A DNA stretch of 39,405 bases from Bradyrhizobium sp. 1 (GTDB taxonomy: Bacteria > Pseudomonadota > Alphaproteobacteria > Rhizobiales > Xanthobacteraceae). The stretch lies in NCBI RefSeq assembly GCF_023073315.1, contig NZ_JADPJH010000022.1, positions 516,502-555,906 of the forward strand. Direction: 5' to 3'. Shown here piece after piece: positions 7,597-17,823 of the stretch. Numbering within the stretch: position 1 is the first letter of the stretch; every line of letters starts with the position of its first letter. The notes beneath the pieces were generated by a model. That model was not told the DNA's origin. It saw nothing but the letters and a program-made list of their open reading frames with translations, and did no database searches. A program made the translations under genes and the position numbers.

Positions 7597-8292
7597 ATGC
7601 GCCGCATGCACGACAGATTGCCTGCAAGACGACACAAGACCTCGGAAGCGCCCGGCAACGAGGGCGCAATTTCCCGCAAAGCACCGACAAAATCGCAGCG
7701 GCAGCCGCGGACCGGGCGCGCGGGTGAAGACGCGCTCATCGTCGAACTCGGTGGCCGGGTGAAGCGGCTGCGGACCCAGGCGGGCCTGACGCTGGAGGAA
7801 TTTGCGTCGCAATCGGGCGTCAGCCGCGCCATGCTGTCCAAGGTCGAACGCGGCGAGAAGAGCCCGACGCTTGCGATCATCGTGCGTATCGCCAAGGGGC
7901 TCAATGTCTCGATGTCCGCGCTGATGGGCGCAGAGCCCGATCTCGCCCAGGTCGCGGTGATCCGCAGGGCCAACAGACTGGCTTTCAAGGACCCCGAGAC
8001 CGGCTTCGAGCGCCACAATTTGTCGCCATCCCATCTGGACAACGACCTCGAGTTCCTTCTGCATCGCATTCCGCCGGGCGAATCCTCCGGCGAACTGCCG
8101 CCCTACAAGGTGCCGACGGAAAAATATCTGGTCGTGCACGAGGGGCAGTTGACGGTGCAGACGGGCGAGGCGAATTACGTCCTCGATACCGGCGATTCCT
8201 TCTACTTCGATGTGCGCGAATCCTACCGCTTCATCAATGCCGGCAAGATGCCGTGCGCGTATTATCTCGTCATCCGGCGCCGCCGCGCCTGA
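7597..8292 (+). CDS. XRE-cupin transcriptional regulator
   Basis: 231 aa. A basic, low-complexity N-terminal tail (about 1-48) precedes an XRE/Cro-type helix-turn-helix at about 52-108 (LGGRVKRLRTQAGLTLEEFASQSGVSRAMLSKVERGEKSPTLAII shows the motif in pieces). A C-terminal single cupin covers about 145-229, with KYLVVHEGQLTVQTGE and DTGDSFYFD as the two cupin strands. Such regulators usually sense a small-molecule ligand and control nearby catabolic genes. It converges on the aldehyde dehydrogenase gene with a 17-bp gap, so the esterase/SBP/ALDH operon is the natural candidate target. The exact start is uncertain because the tail is unlike family members; an internal start is possible. Confidence 0.88.
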   Translation: MRRMHDRLPARRHKTSEAPGNEGAISRKAPTKSQRQPRTGRAGEDALIVELGGRVKRLRTQAGLTLEEFASQSGVSRAMLSKVERGEKSPTLAIIVRIAKGLNVSMSALMGAEPDLAQVAVIRRANRLAFKDPETGFERHNLSPSHLDNDLEFLLHRIPPGESSGELPPYKVPTEKYLVVHEGQLTVQTGEANYVLDTGDSFYFDVRESYRFINAGKMPCAYYLVIRRRRA

Positions 8293-8309
8293 CCCGAATT
8301 GCCCCCGCC

Positions 8310-9857
8310 CTATTGCAACGTAAACGGATTGGAGATCGACGGCGTCGGATTGATGAAGACGCTCTTCGGCTCCAGATACTCGTAGATGGCATCGAGCCCG
8401 TTCTCGCGGCCGATGCCGGACTCCTTGAAGCCGCCGAAGGGCGACAGATAGCTGACGACGCGATAGGCGTTGACCCAGACTGTTCCCGCCCGCAGTCGCT
8501 TCGGCATTGCGATCGCGCGCGCGAGGTCGGTGGTCCATAGGCCTGCCGCAAGGCCGAACGGCGTGTCGTTGGCGAGCGCGACCGCCTCGTCGTCGGAATC
8601 AAATCTGATCACGCTGAGAACCGGACCGAACACCTCCTCGCGCGCGATCCGCATGTCATTGGTGACGTCGGCGAAGATGGTCGGCTCCACGAACCAGCCG
8701 TCGCCGCATTCCGGCCGAACGGCCCGCCGGCCGCCGAGAACACAGCGGGCGCCTTCCTGTTTGGCGAGTTCGATGTACTGAAGCACCTTCTGCAACTGCT
8801 GCTCGGTTGCCACCGGCCCGACGTCGGTCTCGAGACTGTTGGGATCACCCAGACGCGCCGACTTCATCACCTCGACGAGACGCGAGAGGAACGCGTCATG
8901 GATCGAGGAATGCAACAGCAGCCGCGAGCCGGCCATGCAGGTCTGCCCGCTTGCGGCGAAGATGCCGGAGATGACCCCTTTGACCGCATCCTCGATGCTT
9001 GCATCTGCGAATACGATGTTCGGCGACTTGCCGCCGAGCTCGAGCGAGACGCGCTTGAACTGCCGTGCCGCCGCTTCATAGATCTTGCGGCCGGCAAGAT
9101 TGCCCCCGGTGAAGGCAATCCGGTCGACGAAGGGATGCTCGACCAGCGGCTCCCCGGTCTCGGCGCCCAGGCCGGTGACGACGTTGACCACGCCCTTCGG
9201 GAAGCCGGCCTGCTCGAATAGCTCGACCAAAGCGAGCAGGGACGTGGACGCGAATTCGGACGGCTTGATGACCACGGTGTTGCCCGCGGCAAGCGCGGGT
9301 GCAAGTTTCCAGACCGTCAGCAGCAGCGGCGAATTCCACGGCGTGATCGCGCCGACCACGCCGATCGGCTCGTAGGAGACGTAGTGGAGCATGCCTTTCT
9401 TGTCCGTCGGCGGCATGCGGCCTTCGACCTTGTCGGCAAGGCCGCCATAGTACTGAAACCAGCGCGGCAGATATCGCATCTGCCCGAGCATCTCCACCCT
9501 GAGCTTGCCGTTGTCGCGCACTTCCAGCTCGGCCAGCCGCTCCGCGTTCGCAGCGATCAGGTCGGCAAGGCGATGCAACAGCGCGCCGCGATCGCTCGGA
9601 TGCGTGCTGGCCCAGGGACCGGCAACGAAGGCCCGGTTCGCCGCCTGCACGGCTCTGTCGATGTCCTGCGCATTTCCCCTGGGAATGACGGCCCATGGCT
9701 TTCCCGTGAACGGGTTTTGGGTCTCCAGCCAGCGCCCCGAGGTGGATTCGCACCATTCACCATCAATGTACATTTTGAAGACTTCGAGCTGGTGCGGGAC
9801 GTCGTCCCGCACCTCGCCCGGCGGCGACGTCGTGCGCTTGGAGCCTTCGGCATTCAT
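8310..9857 (-). CDS. NAD(P)-dependent aldehyde dehydrogenase
   Basis: Oxidises an aldehyde to its carboxylic acid with NAD(P)+. 515 aa, a full ALDH-superfamily chain: TPWNSPLLLTVWKLAPALAAGNTVVIKPSE (cofactor fold), the FTGG motif, general base Glu273 in LELGGKSPN, nucleophile Cys307 in GQTCMAG, and EEVFGPVLSV plus SPFGGFKESGIGRENG near the end. The ATG at 9857 gives the normal N-terminus and has GGAG upstream; an in-frame ATG at 9911 overlaps the previous gene and is rejected. It is the last gene of a probable operon with the LivJ-type binding protein (29 bp upstream) and the autotransporter esterase. The aldehyde is unknown. Confidence 0.93.
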   Translation of the reverse strand: MNAEGSKRTTSPPGEVRDDVPHQLEVFKMYIDGEWCESTSGRWLETQNPFTGKPWAVIPRGNAQDIDRAVQAANRAFVAGPWASTHPSDRGALLHRLADLIAANAERLAELEVRDNGKLRVEMLGQMRYLPRWFQYYGGLADKVEGRMPPTDKKGMLHYVSYEPIGVVGAITPWNSPLLLTVWKLAPALAAGNTVVIKPSEFASTSLLALVELFEQAGFPKGVVNVVTGLGAETGEPLVEHPFVDRIAFTGGNLAGRKIYEAAARQFKRVSLELGGKSPNIVFADASIEDAVKGVISGIFAASGQTCMAGSRLLLHSSIHDAFLSRLVEVMKSARLGDPNSLETDVGPVATEQQLQKVLQYIELAKQEGARCVLGGRRAVRPECGDGWFVEPTIFADVTNDMRIAREEVFGPVLSVIRFDSDDEAVALANDTPFGLAAGLWTTDLARAIAMPKRLRAGTVWVNAYRVVSYLSPFGGFKESGIGRENGLDAIYEYLEPKSVFINPTPSISNPFTLQ

Positions 9858-9886
9858 GACAACACTCCAATTCCAACTTCTTGGTC

Positions 9887-11092
9887 TCACCGGACGGCGA
9901 GATAGGGACATCCGCTCTTCTCGGCGGAGACGAACAGGCCATCACCCGGGAGAGTCGCAACCAGCCTGTAGAGGTCCGCGGGGCTCCTGGAGTCCTGCGG
10001 GCTCTTCACCTCGAAAATGTGCATGTCGGAGACCACCCGGCCATTGGGCTGGATATGGGCGTGCTGGATCAAATTGCCTTCGATCGGCTGCTGCAGCATC
10101 CTGGCCTGCACTTGTGCGGCATCATCGGAGCCGATTGCGGCGACCGCCTTCAGGTAATGGGTGGTGGCGAGATAGGCCAGCACGTGCCCCATGGTCGGGA
10201 CCGCATTGCCGTTGCGGGCCATGAAACGCTTCGACCAGGCACGGGTCTCGTCGTTCAGATCCCAGTAGAACGAGGCCGCGAGCCGCAGCCCCTGCGCAGT
10301 GGAAAGCCCGAGCGCGGTGACGTTGTTCTCGAACACCAGCATGGTCGCGAGTTTGGCGCTAACGCCGAACTCCCTGGCCTGCTTGATCGCAAGCACGAGA
10401 TCGGGCCCGGCATTGGCGAGCCCGATCACGTCGGCGCCGGAGCCCTGCGCCGCCAGGATCTGCGAGGCGAGATCGGTGACATTGAGCGGATGCAGCACCT
10501 GGCCGACAACCTGGCCGCCGGACGCCTTGACGGTCTCGCCGGCATCGGAGGCGAGGTTCTTGCCGAAGACATAATCGGCGACGATGAAGAACCACTTCTT
10601 GCCGCCGGCATCGACAATGCCCCTGGCAATAGTCTTGGAGAGTTCGCTGGTCGACGGCGCCCATTGCGTGCCGTAGGGCGAGCAACCGTCGCCGCTGAAA
10701 TTCGAGGCATAGCCGCCGCTGACCAGCGTGGTCCTCTTCAGGTTGCGTGCAATGGCCTGCACTGCGAGCCCGACCGAACTCGCACCGCCCGGAATGATCG
10801 CGCTCACGCCCTGCTGCTCGATATACTGGCGCGCAAGGGCCGCACCGATGTCGGGCTTGCTTTGATGGTCGGCCGAGATCACCTCGATCGGACGGCCCAG
10901 CACCTTGCCGCCGAAATCTTCGACGGCCATCCGGGTCGCGAGCACCGTGCCGGGTCCGCCATTGCCGGAATAGACGCCGGACATGTCGTCGATCACGCCG
11001 ATCCTGAATGGCGCGTCCTCGGCGAACGCCGCGGCAGGAGCGGCGCCCAACAGCATTGCAAGCGCCGCCGCGCGAAGCCGTGACAAGGTCAT
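9887..11092 (-). CDS. LivJ-type ABC substrate-binding protein (periplasmic)
   Basis: 401-aa periplasmic binding protein of the branched-chain amino acid/amide type (Peripla_BP_6). A signal peptide covers about 1-25 (MTLSRLRAAALAMLLGAA, cleavage near AFA). The mature part opens with FRIGVIDDMSGVYSGNGGPG, the standard first strand and loop of this fold, and later shows VSADHQ-like and GGASSVGLAVQAIA ligand-cleft segments. GGGAGG precedes the ATG. No permease or ATPase of the Liv type lies in the window, so it must share a transporter encoded elsewhere. It lies between the autotransporter (40 bp upstream) and the ALDH (29 bp downstream). Homologues bind amino acids, aromatic acids or amides; the ligand cannot be predicted here. 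Confidence 0.9.
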   Translation of the reverse strand: MTLSRLRAAALAMLLGAAPAAAFAEDAPFRIGVIDDMSGVYSGNGGPGTVLATRMAVEDFGGKVLGRPIEVISADHQSKPDIGAALARQYIEQQGVSAIIPGGASSVGLAVQAIARNLKRTTLVSGGYASNFSGDGCSPYGTQWAPSTSELSKTIARGIVDAGGKKWFFIVADYVFGKNLASDAGETVKASGGQVVGQVLHPLNVTDLASQILAAQGSGADVIGLANAGPDLVLAIKQAREFGVSAKLATMLVFENNVTALGLSTAQGLRLAASFYWDLNDETRAWSKRFMARNGNAVPTMGHVLAYLATTHYLKAVAAIGSDDAAQVQARMLQQPIEGNLIQHAHIQPNGRVVSDMHIFEVKSPQDSRSPADLYRLVATLPGDGLFVSAEKSGCPYLAVR

Positions 11093-11132
11093 GTTAGCCT
11101 CCCTGTGTATCCCTGATTGCTCGTACTTATCG

Positions 11133-13067
11133 TCAGAATGCCACCTTGACCGCGCCCTGCAGGGCGAACTGCGGATTGCTGGTGCCGAACGTTCCGGCTG
11201 CGGTCAGCATCGCGTTGACATTGCCGGAGAGCGCCGTGCTGAGGCCGCCCACCACCTTGCCGTAGGTGCGATCGGGATTGCCCGCCACGACAGTGTAGAT
11301 CGGCAGGGCGAGCGCCACGGTTTCAGCTGCAAGCAGGGTCCGCGCGCCGCCGAGAAAGTCATGCTCCGCGGTCAAGTTGACGAAGGAATTGACCGGACGG
11401 GTCCCGACCACGAAGGGCGCACGGACCTGCACGCCGGCGCTACCGGTCAGGCCCTCGAGCCTTTGCCGCGCGACCGCCTGGGTGATGATGGGATCACCCG
11501 TCTCGGTGTAGGGATTGACGTTGGTGTAGTCGTAGACCAACCCGGCGAGCGGTCCGACCCTGATGGCACCGACGTCGAACAGATAGGCGGACTTGGCGCC
11601 GATCGTGAAGGTGTCGCCGCTCGTGCCGCCACGGATGGTGTCGACGACACCGGGGCGATCGATGCGGTAATTGTTGTAGCCGTAGGTCGCGACGATGTCC
11701 GTCAGCAGATGCGAATAGGTGAAGGACGCATAGCCGCCGACCTGATAGCTGTCGAGATTGAGATGGCCGGTGCCGCCATGCAGATTGGCGACCGGATTGG
11801 TATAGTTCAGCGCGCCACCAACGCGAATGTTGGGATCGAGCCTGACATCGGCGCCGAAGGTGCCGCCGGCCAGCGTGTAGTCAAAACCGACGGCGTTGCC
11901 GTCGGCTCCAAAGCGGTCGCCGCGACTGCCGCTGCCATAGGCCGCCGCGAGATAGACCGAAATCGGCAAGTCGGGCGCAAGGCGCGGCGGCGCTTTCGTG
12001 CTCATGCCGGGCCGGTCCATGGACGCAAAGGCCTGCGAGGGCGAGACCGTCCCCGTGACCCGCGGATCATTGGCGCGATAGGCGTCCAGCCGCGAGAAGA
12101 TCGAGTTGGAAAAATTCTGCGCCGTGAGTTGGGCGAGGTCGCCCTGCGCGGCAAGACCATCCTGCGCTGCGAGCAGATTGGCCTCATAGCGGGCTATCAC
12201 CGCATAGCCGGCATCGGTCGGATGCAGGTCGAACATGAAGTGCTGGTTCTGCACGTCCTTCGACGCCGTGAGGCAATTTCCGTCGAAAATGCAGGCGGTG
12301 CCGGTCTTGAAGCCGAGGCTGGCCGGATCAGTGTAGGCCTTGGTGTAGATCGCGGCGAGATCGATGACATGAAGACGCACGCCGGGAGCTGCGAGCGGCG
12401 CGAGTGTGCTTGCGAGATTGGTGTTCACGAGGCCGAAGAACGTCGTTGCCCCCGGAATGTTCGGAAACGCGTAGGGCGCGCCCAGCGGATAGAAGCCGCC
12501 GATGACGTAGAAATTATAGGTCGACGAAGAGAACATGTTCTCGACGATGAAATTGTGCCCGCCCGCTTTGATCAGTTGCGAGATGTTGCTGTACTGCTGG
12601 GACAGGGTTGCTGCCGACAGCGTTTGCGGCGTGTAGGGAAGCCCGTTGGAATCGAGGATTCCCAGCAGCGGCGCAGCCGAGTTGTTGGGCATGCCGCCGA
12701 CGACGATCAGGTCGTTCGGCTGGAAGCTCCGGCCGGCGCTCGTGAACTCGACGATCTGTTGGGCCACGGTCGGCCCGCCGTTGAACGCCGGAAAGACGCC
12801 ATTGCCCACGCCATTGTAGGCGTAATCGTTGGACTTGAGGAAGCCGTAGCTCGTGAACTGTGACAGCAATTGCAGCGAGCCGCGCCCGTTGCCGCAGGCG
12901 CCATAGGGCGCCGATTGCGGAAACGCGATCGGGCAATTGCGCGCCACGTCGAGCAGGCTGTCGCCGAATCCGTAGATCGTTCCGAGTTGTTGCGCCTGCG
13001 CGCAGGCAACAGGCATTCCTGCGGCCAGCAGCAATGCTGCGGCCGGTACCGCTGACTTCAGTCTCAC
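11133..13067 (-). CDS. Autotransporter with GDSL-type esterase passenger
   Basis: 644-aa surface esterase/lipase of the SGNH/GDSL autotransporter group (EstA-like). A signal peptide covers about 1-25 (AALLLAAGMPVACAQA). The passenger, about 28-370, has block I GFGDSLLD with nucleophile Ser37 and block V DLHPTDAGY with Asp280 and His282, completing the triad. The C-terminal 260 residues form an autotransporter beta-barrel with alternating hydrophobic strands and end in Phe, as outer-membrane barrels do. Translation starts at GTG 13065-13067 behind a strong AGGGGGT ribosome site. It leads a three-gene operon with a binding protein and an ALDH, so its hydrolysis product may be what they handle. 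The ester substrate is unknown. Confidence 0.92.
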   Translation of the reverse strand: MRLKSAVPAAALLLAAGMPVACAQAQQLGTIYGFGDSLLDVARNCPIAFPQSAPYGACGNGRGSLQLLSQFTSYGFLKSNDYAYNGVGNGVFPAFNGGPTVAQQIVEFTSAGRSFQPNDLIVVGGMPNNSAAPLLGILDSNGLPYTPQTLSAATLSQQYSNISQLIKAGGHNFIVENMFSSSTYNFYVIGGFYPLGAPYAFPNIPGATTFFGLVNTNLASTLAPLAAPGVRLHVIDLAAIYTKAYTDPASLGFKTGTACIFDGNCLTASKDVQNQHFMFDLHPTDAGYAVIARYEANLLAAQDGLAAQGDLAQLTAQNFSNSIFSRLDAYRANDPRVTGTVSPSQAFASMDRPGMSTKAPPRLAPDLPISVYLAAAYGSGSRGDRFGADGNAVGFDYTLAGGTFGADVRLDPNIRVGGALNYTNPVANLHGGTGHLNLDSYQVGGYASFTYSHLLTDIVATYGYNNYRIDRPGVVDTIRGGTSGDTFTIGAKSAYLFDVGAIRVGPLAGLVYDYTNVNPYTETGDPIITQAVARQRLEGLTGSAGVQVRAPFVVGTRPVNSFVNLTAEHDFLGGARTLLAAETVALALPIYTVVAGNPDRTYGKVVGGLSTALSGNVNAMLTAAGTFGTSNPQFALQGAVKVAF

Positions 13068-13149
13068 GGCGACCCCCTGTTTGCGTTGTCGTCCCTGCGT
13101 GGCGTCTTTGACTGCGCCTTCACAAAACGAAGCCTAACAGAAATTTTCT

Positions 13150-13182
13150 ATTATAAAAGACAAATCTTCTATAGGAGATTTG
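13150..13182 (-). promoter_or_regulatory. TATAAT box and 22-bp palindromic operator
   Basis: On the minus strand a perfect TATAAT lies at 13155-13150, about 85 bp ahead of the autotransporter start. Directly upstream is a 22-bp palindrome at 13161-13182: arms CAAATCT and AGATTTG (13161-13167, 13176-13182) around a CTATAG core (13169-13174), with only one mismatched pair. It occupies the place where a -35 would be, which suggests control by a dimeric regulator. The segment is strikingly AT-rich compared with its surroundings. Confidence 0.6.
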
Positions 13183-13416
13183 CATCAATTGAAGCGGGCG
13201 CGACCCGGAAGGTCCGCTCAGCGGCTTTCGCGTGCTCGAGCCAGGCACGCTGATAGCGGCTCAGTTGGCGACGCGGCTGGTCGCCTCGTTCGCGCGGAGA
13301 TGATCAACATCGAGCAGCTCGGCAACGGCGATCCTTGCGCAAATGGCGCAAATCGCATCAGAGCACATCGCTCTGACTCACGTCGTGTGGGCGCTTCAAC
13401 GCCGCGCCCCGCCGGC
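13183..13416. other. Remainder of a 349-bp intergenic region
   Basis: The gap between the autotransporter start and the ATPase stop contains the operator above and then mostly featureless sequence. I see a GCGCAAAT direct repeat (13338-13345 and 13346-13353 area) and a hairpin (listed separately). A 94-codon plus-strand frame starting at 13180 has no ribosome site and overlaps the ATPase gene end, so I do not call a gene. Confidence 0.5.
13358..13376 (-). terminator. Hairpin downstream of the ABC ATPase gene
   Basis: TCAGAGC (13358-13364) pairs with GCTCTGA (13370-13376) with a 5-nt loop, 40 bp beyond the ATPase stop. There is no T-tract on the minus strand. It could end the transporter operon; weak evidence. 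Confidence 0.35.
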
Positions 13417-15285
<1,869 letters not shown>

Positions 15286-15320
15286 GCGAGGACCCTAACG
15301 CCTGCCGCAAAGACAGTGCG

Positions 15321-15440
15321 CCCCCTCCCCCGCCTGCGGGGGAGGGTTGGAGAGAGGGTGCCTCCACAATCGAGAACCCCCAAGAGGAGAGAACCCTCAC
15401 CCGCGCCTTTGGCGCGACCTCTCCCGCAAGCGGGAGAGGT
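15321..15440. repeat. Palindrome cluster (REP/BIME-like) inside the operon
   Basis: Three strong hairpins: CCCTCCCCCG/CGGGGGAGGG (15323-15332, 15337-15346; 4-nt loop), CGCGCC/GGCGCG (15402-15407, 15411-15416), and an 11-bp arm pair ACCTCTCCCGC/GCGGGAGAGGT (15417-15427, 15430-15440; 2-nt loop). The first and last are related in sequence (C-rich arm with CTC, G-rich arm with GAG), as in paired REP-like elements. It lies between two co-directional genes of one operon. Confidence 0.75.
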
Positions 15441-15486
15441 AAGAGGAGCTCGTCGCTGCACCGATGTCATCATCACCATCGAGCCC

Positions 15487-16413
15487 TCAGTAACCGCGAT
15501 CACGGTCGACACGCCCCGGCAGATCTTCGCCACGTCGGTGGCGCGCGATGGTGTCGAGCACGTAGTCGACGGCGGTCTCCGGCTTCGTCGTGCTGGCGAT
15601 GTGCGGCGTCAGAAGGATGCGCGGATGACTCCAGAACGGATGGCCCGCAGGCACCGGCTCGGGCTCGGCGACATCGAGCACGGCAGCCGAGAGCACACCG
15701 CTGTCGAGCGCCGCGACCAGGTCGGCTTCGACCAGATGCCCGCCCCGTCCGACATTGAGCAGCCGCGCGCCGCGCGGCAGACGCGCGAACAGCTTTGCAT
15801 CGAGGATACCGCGCGTCTCCGATGTCAGCGGCAGCAGGCAGACGAGAATGTCGGTCTGCCCGAGGAAATCCGGCAAGGCGTCCGCGCCCGCATAGCAGGT
15901 GACGCCCTCGATGCTGCGCGGCGAACGATTCCAGCCGAGCAGCGGAAAGCCGAATGATTTGAGTCGCTCGAGCAGGGCCTGACCGAGCAGACCGAGCCCC
16001 ATCACCCCGACACGCCGCTCCGCGGTGTAGGTGGCGGGGAGCTCACGCCAGACCTGCTCGCGCTGCTGGGCGATGAACTGCACGAGATCGCGATGCAGCG
16101 CGAGCACGGACATGCAGGCATATTCGACCATGCGGTCGGTGATACCAGGCTCCAGCATGCGGATCAGCGGCACATGCGGCGGAAGTTTTGTGATGTCGAA
16201 CTGATCGACGCCGGCGCCGACCGAGAACACCAGTTCGAGATTGGGAAAATTCGTTGCGATGTCGTCCGGCGGCTGCCAGGCCACCAGATAGCGCACCGCG
16301 TGGGGATCTCCGATATCGGGCCAGAGCCGGAACGGCAGATCCGGCGCGCGCTCGGCGAAGAGACGCGCCCATTCGGCGCCGCGTACCAGATTGGCCTTGT
16401 AGAGGAATGTCAT
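15487..16413 (-). CDS. D-isomer 2-hydroxyacid dehydrogenase, GhrA-like
   Basis: NAD(P)H-dependent reduction of a 2-oxoacid (family members act on glyoxylate or hydroxypyruvate) to the 2-hydroxyacid. 308 aa, the short form typical of GhrA. The nucleotide-binding domain holds GVMGLGLLGQALLERL (GxGxxG at about 138-143). The active site is represented by the Arg in LLNVGRGGHLVE, the Glu in DVAEPEPVPAGHPFW and the His in LLTPHIAS. It starts 14 bp downstream of the FAD oxidoreductase gene, so the two are very likely translated from one mRNA. A natural reading is that the oxidase makes a 2-oxoacid which this enzyme reduces. True substrate unknown. Confidence 0.9.
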   Translation of the reverse strand: MTFLYKANLVRGAEWARLFAERAPDLPFRLWPDIGDPHAVRYLVAWQPPDDIATNFPNLELVFSVGAGVDQFDITKLPPHVPLIRMLEPGITDRMVEYACMSVLALHRDLVQFIAQQREQVWRELPATYTAERRVGVMGLGLLGQALLERLKSFGFPLLGWNRSPRSIEGVTCYAGADALPDFLGQTDILVCLLPLTSETRGILDAKLFARLPRGARLLNVGRGGHLVEADLVAALDSGVLSAAVLDVAEPEPVPAGHPFWSHPRILLTPHIASTTKPETAVDYVLDTIARHRRGEDLPGRVDRDRGY

Positions 16414-16427
16414 CTCGACCGCCGCGG

Positions 16428-17756
16428 TTAGAACGGGCTGACCGGCGCGAGCCGGCGGCCGTCGATCATGCGCTTGTGGCTGTAAGCTGCGGGATCGACC
16501 AGCGGCGTCGCGCCGGTCACGAGGTCGGCAGCAAGCTTGCCGGCCGCGGGACCGATGCCAAAACCGTGGCCGGAGAAACCGGTGGCGAGGAAGAAGCCCG
16601 GCAGCGCATCGACCGGCGAGATCACCGGGATCGTGTCCGGCGTGCAGTCGATCGTGCCGCCCCAGGCCTCCGCGACCTCGATGTCCTTCAATTCAGGGTT
16701 CGACTTGATCAGCGCGGCCAGCGCCGCATTGACCAGCGACATGTCGGGCGCGGGATCGCGCACGCGCTCGGTTTCGAACGGTGACGGCTTGTCGAAACTC
16801 CAGTTGGTGCCCCGCGTGAGCTGATCGAAAAACGACTTGCCGAACGACATCTTCAGACCGTTGCGGCGATGCAGATAGGTCGGCCAGAAGGTCCACGCAT
16901 AGCGGAACAGGTCGGGTGACAATTCCACCGTGCCGCGGTTGCGCAGCGCCAGCGTGAAGCCGCCGTCGAGGCGTCGTCGGATGCAGTAGAAATCAGTGCC
17001 AAGCGCGCCCGAAGTGATCTCCGGCCCCGGCGTGGTCCGGCATGCCGTGGCGTTGACGAGGCCGATCGGCAGCTCGATGCCGTGGCGGCGGCAGAACAAC
17101 GACGACCACGCGCCGCCCGACAGCAGCACCGATTGCGTGCGAATGGTGCCCTTCTCGGTGACGACGGCGCTGACCTTGCCGCCGGTCGTCTCCAGCCCGC
17201 GCGCGGCGCAGCCCTGATGGATCGTGACGCCATGTTTTCGCGCCGCCGTGGCGAGCGCCGGCACCGCCATCGACGGCTCGGCGCGTCCGTCGCTCGGCGT
17301 ATGCAGGCCGCCGACCCATGTGTCGGTATTGCCCGGCATGCGCTCGGCGACCTCGGCCGGCGTCAGCACGGTCGAGTGGACCTGCATCTCGCGCGCCGTT
17401 GCAGCCCAGCGCTCCCAGCTGGCAAGCTCGTCCTTGTTCTTGGTCAGGAACAAGACGCCGGTGCGGCGGAAGCCGGCATCGACGCCGGCATCGTTCTGCA
17501 TGTCTTCCCACAGCCGCAGCGCCTCGCGCGCCAACGGAATCTCTTCACGCGCGCGCCCCTGCTGGCGGCACCAGCCCCAATTGCGGCTCGACTGCTCGCC
17601 GCCGACATGGCCCTTCTCGACCAGCGCGACGGAAAGACCCTTCCTGGCGAGATGATAGGCCGCGGACACGCCGATCACGCCGCCGCCGATGACGACGACG
17701 TCCACCTGCGCCGGCAGGCGTTCGTCGCTGTTTATACGGGTGAGCGGCGGGGACAT
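16428..17756 (-). CDS. FAD-dependent amino acid/amine oxidoreductase (DAO family)
   Basis: 442-aa flavoprotein of the glycine/D-amino-acid oxidase superfamily, oxidising a C-N bond to an imine that hydrolyses to an oxoacid or aldehyde. FAD-binding GxGxxG occurs at about 22-27 in VVVIGGGVIGVSAAYHLARKG, followed by the acidic VEKG end. SSRNWGWCRQQGR at about 57-70 resembles the flavin-contact loop of this group, and LSGGAWSSLFCRRHG plus FLATGFSGHGFGIGPAAGKLAADL are the second and C-terminal FAD motifs. AGGAG precedes the ATG. Set between the permeases and a 2-hydroxyacid dehydrogenase, it probably acts on the imported compound. Could equally be a dehydrogenase using the respiratory chain. Confidence 0.9.
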   Translation of the reverse strand: MSPPLTRINSDERLPAQVDVVVIGGGVIGVSAAYHLARKGLSVALVEKGHVGGEQSSRNWGWCRQQGRAREEIPLAREALRLWEDMQNDAGVDAGFRRTGVLFLTKNKDELASWERWAATAREMQVHSTVLTPAEVAERMPGNTDTWVGGLHTPSDGRAEPSMAVPALATAARKHGVTIHQGCAARGLETTGGKVSAVVTEKGTIRTQSVLLSGGAWSSLFCRRHGIELPIGLVNATACRTTPGPEITSGALGTDFYCIRRRLDGGFTLALRNRGTVELSPDLFRYAWTFWPTYLHRRNGLKMSFGKSFFDQLTRGTNWSFDKPSPFETERVRDPAPDMSLVNAALAALIKSNPELKDIEVAEAWGGTIDCTPDTIPVISPVDALPGFFLATGFSGHGFGIGPAAGKLAADLVTGATPLVDPAAYSHKRMIDGRRLAPVSPF

Positions 17757-17823
17757 AGGACACTCCTGTACGTCCGTCTGGACTTCAGTTCGATCGAGCG
17801 CTTGCTCGTCATGAATTTGCAGA

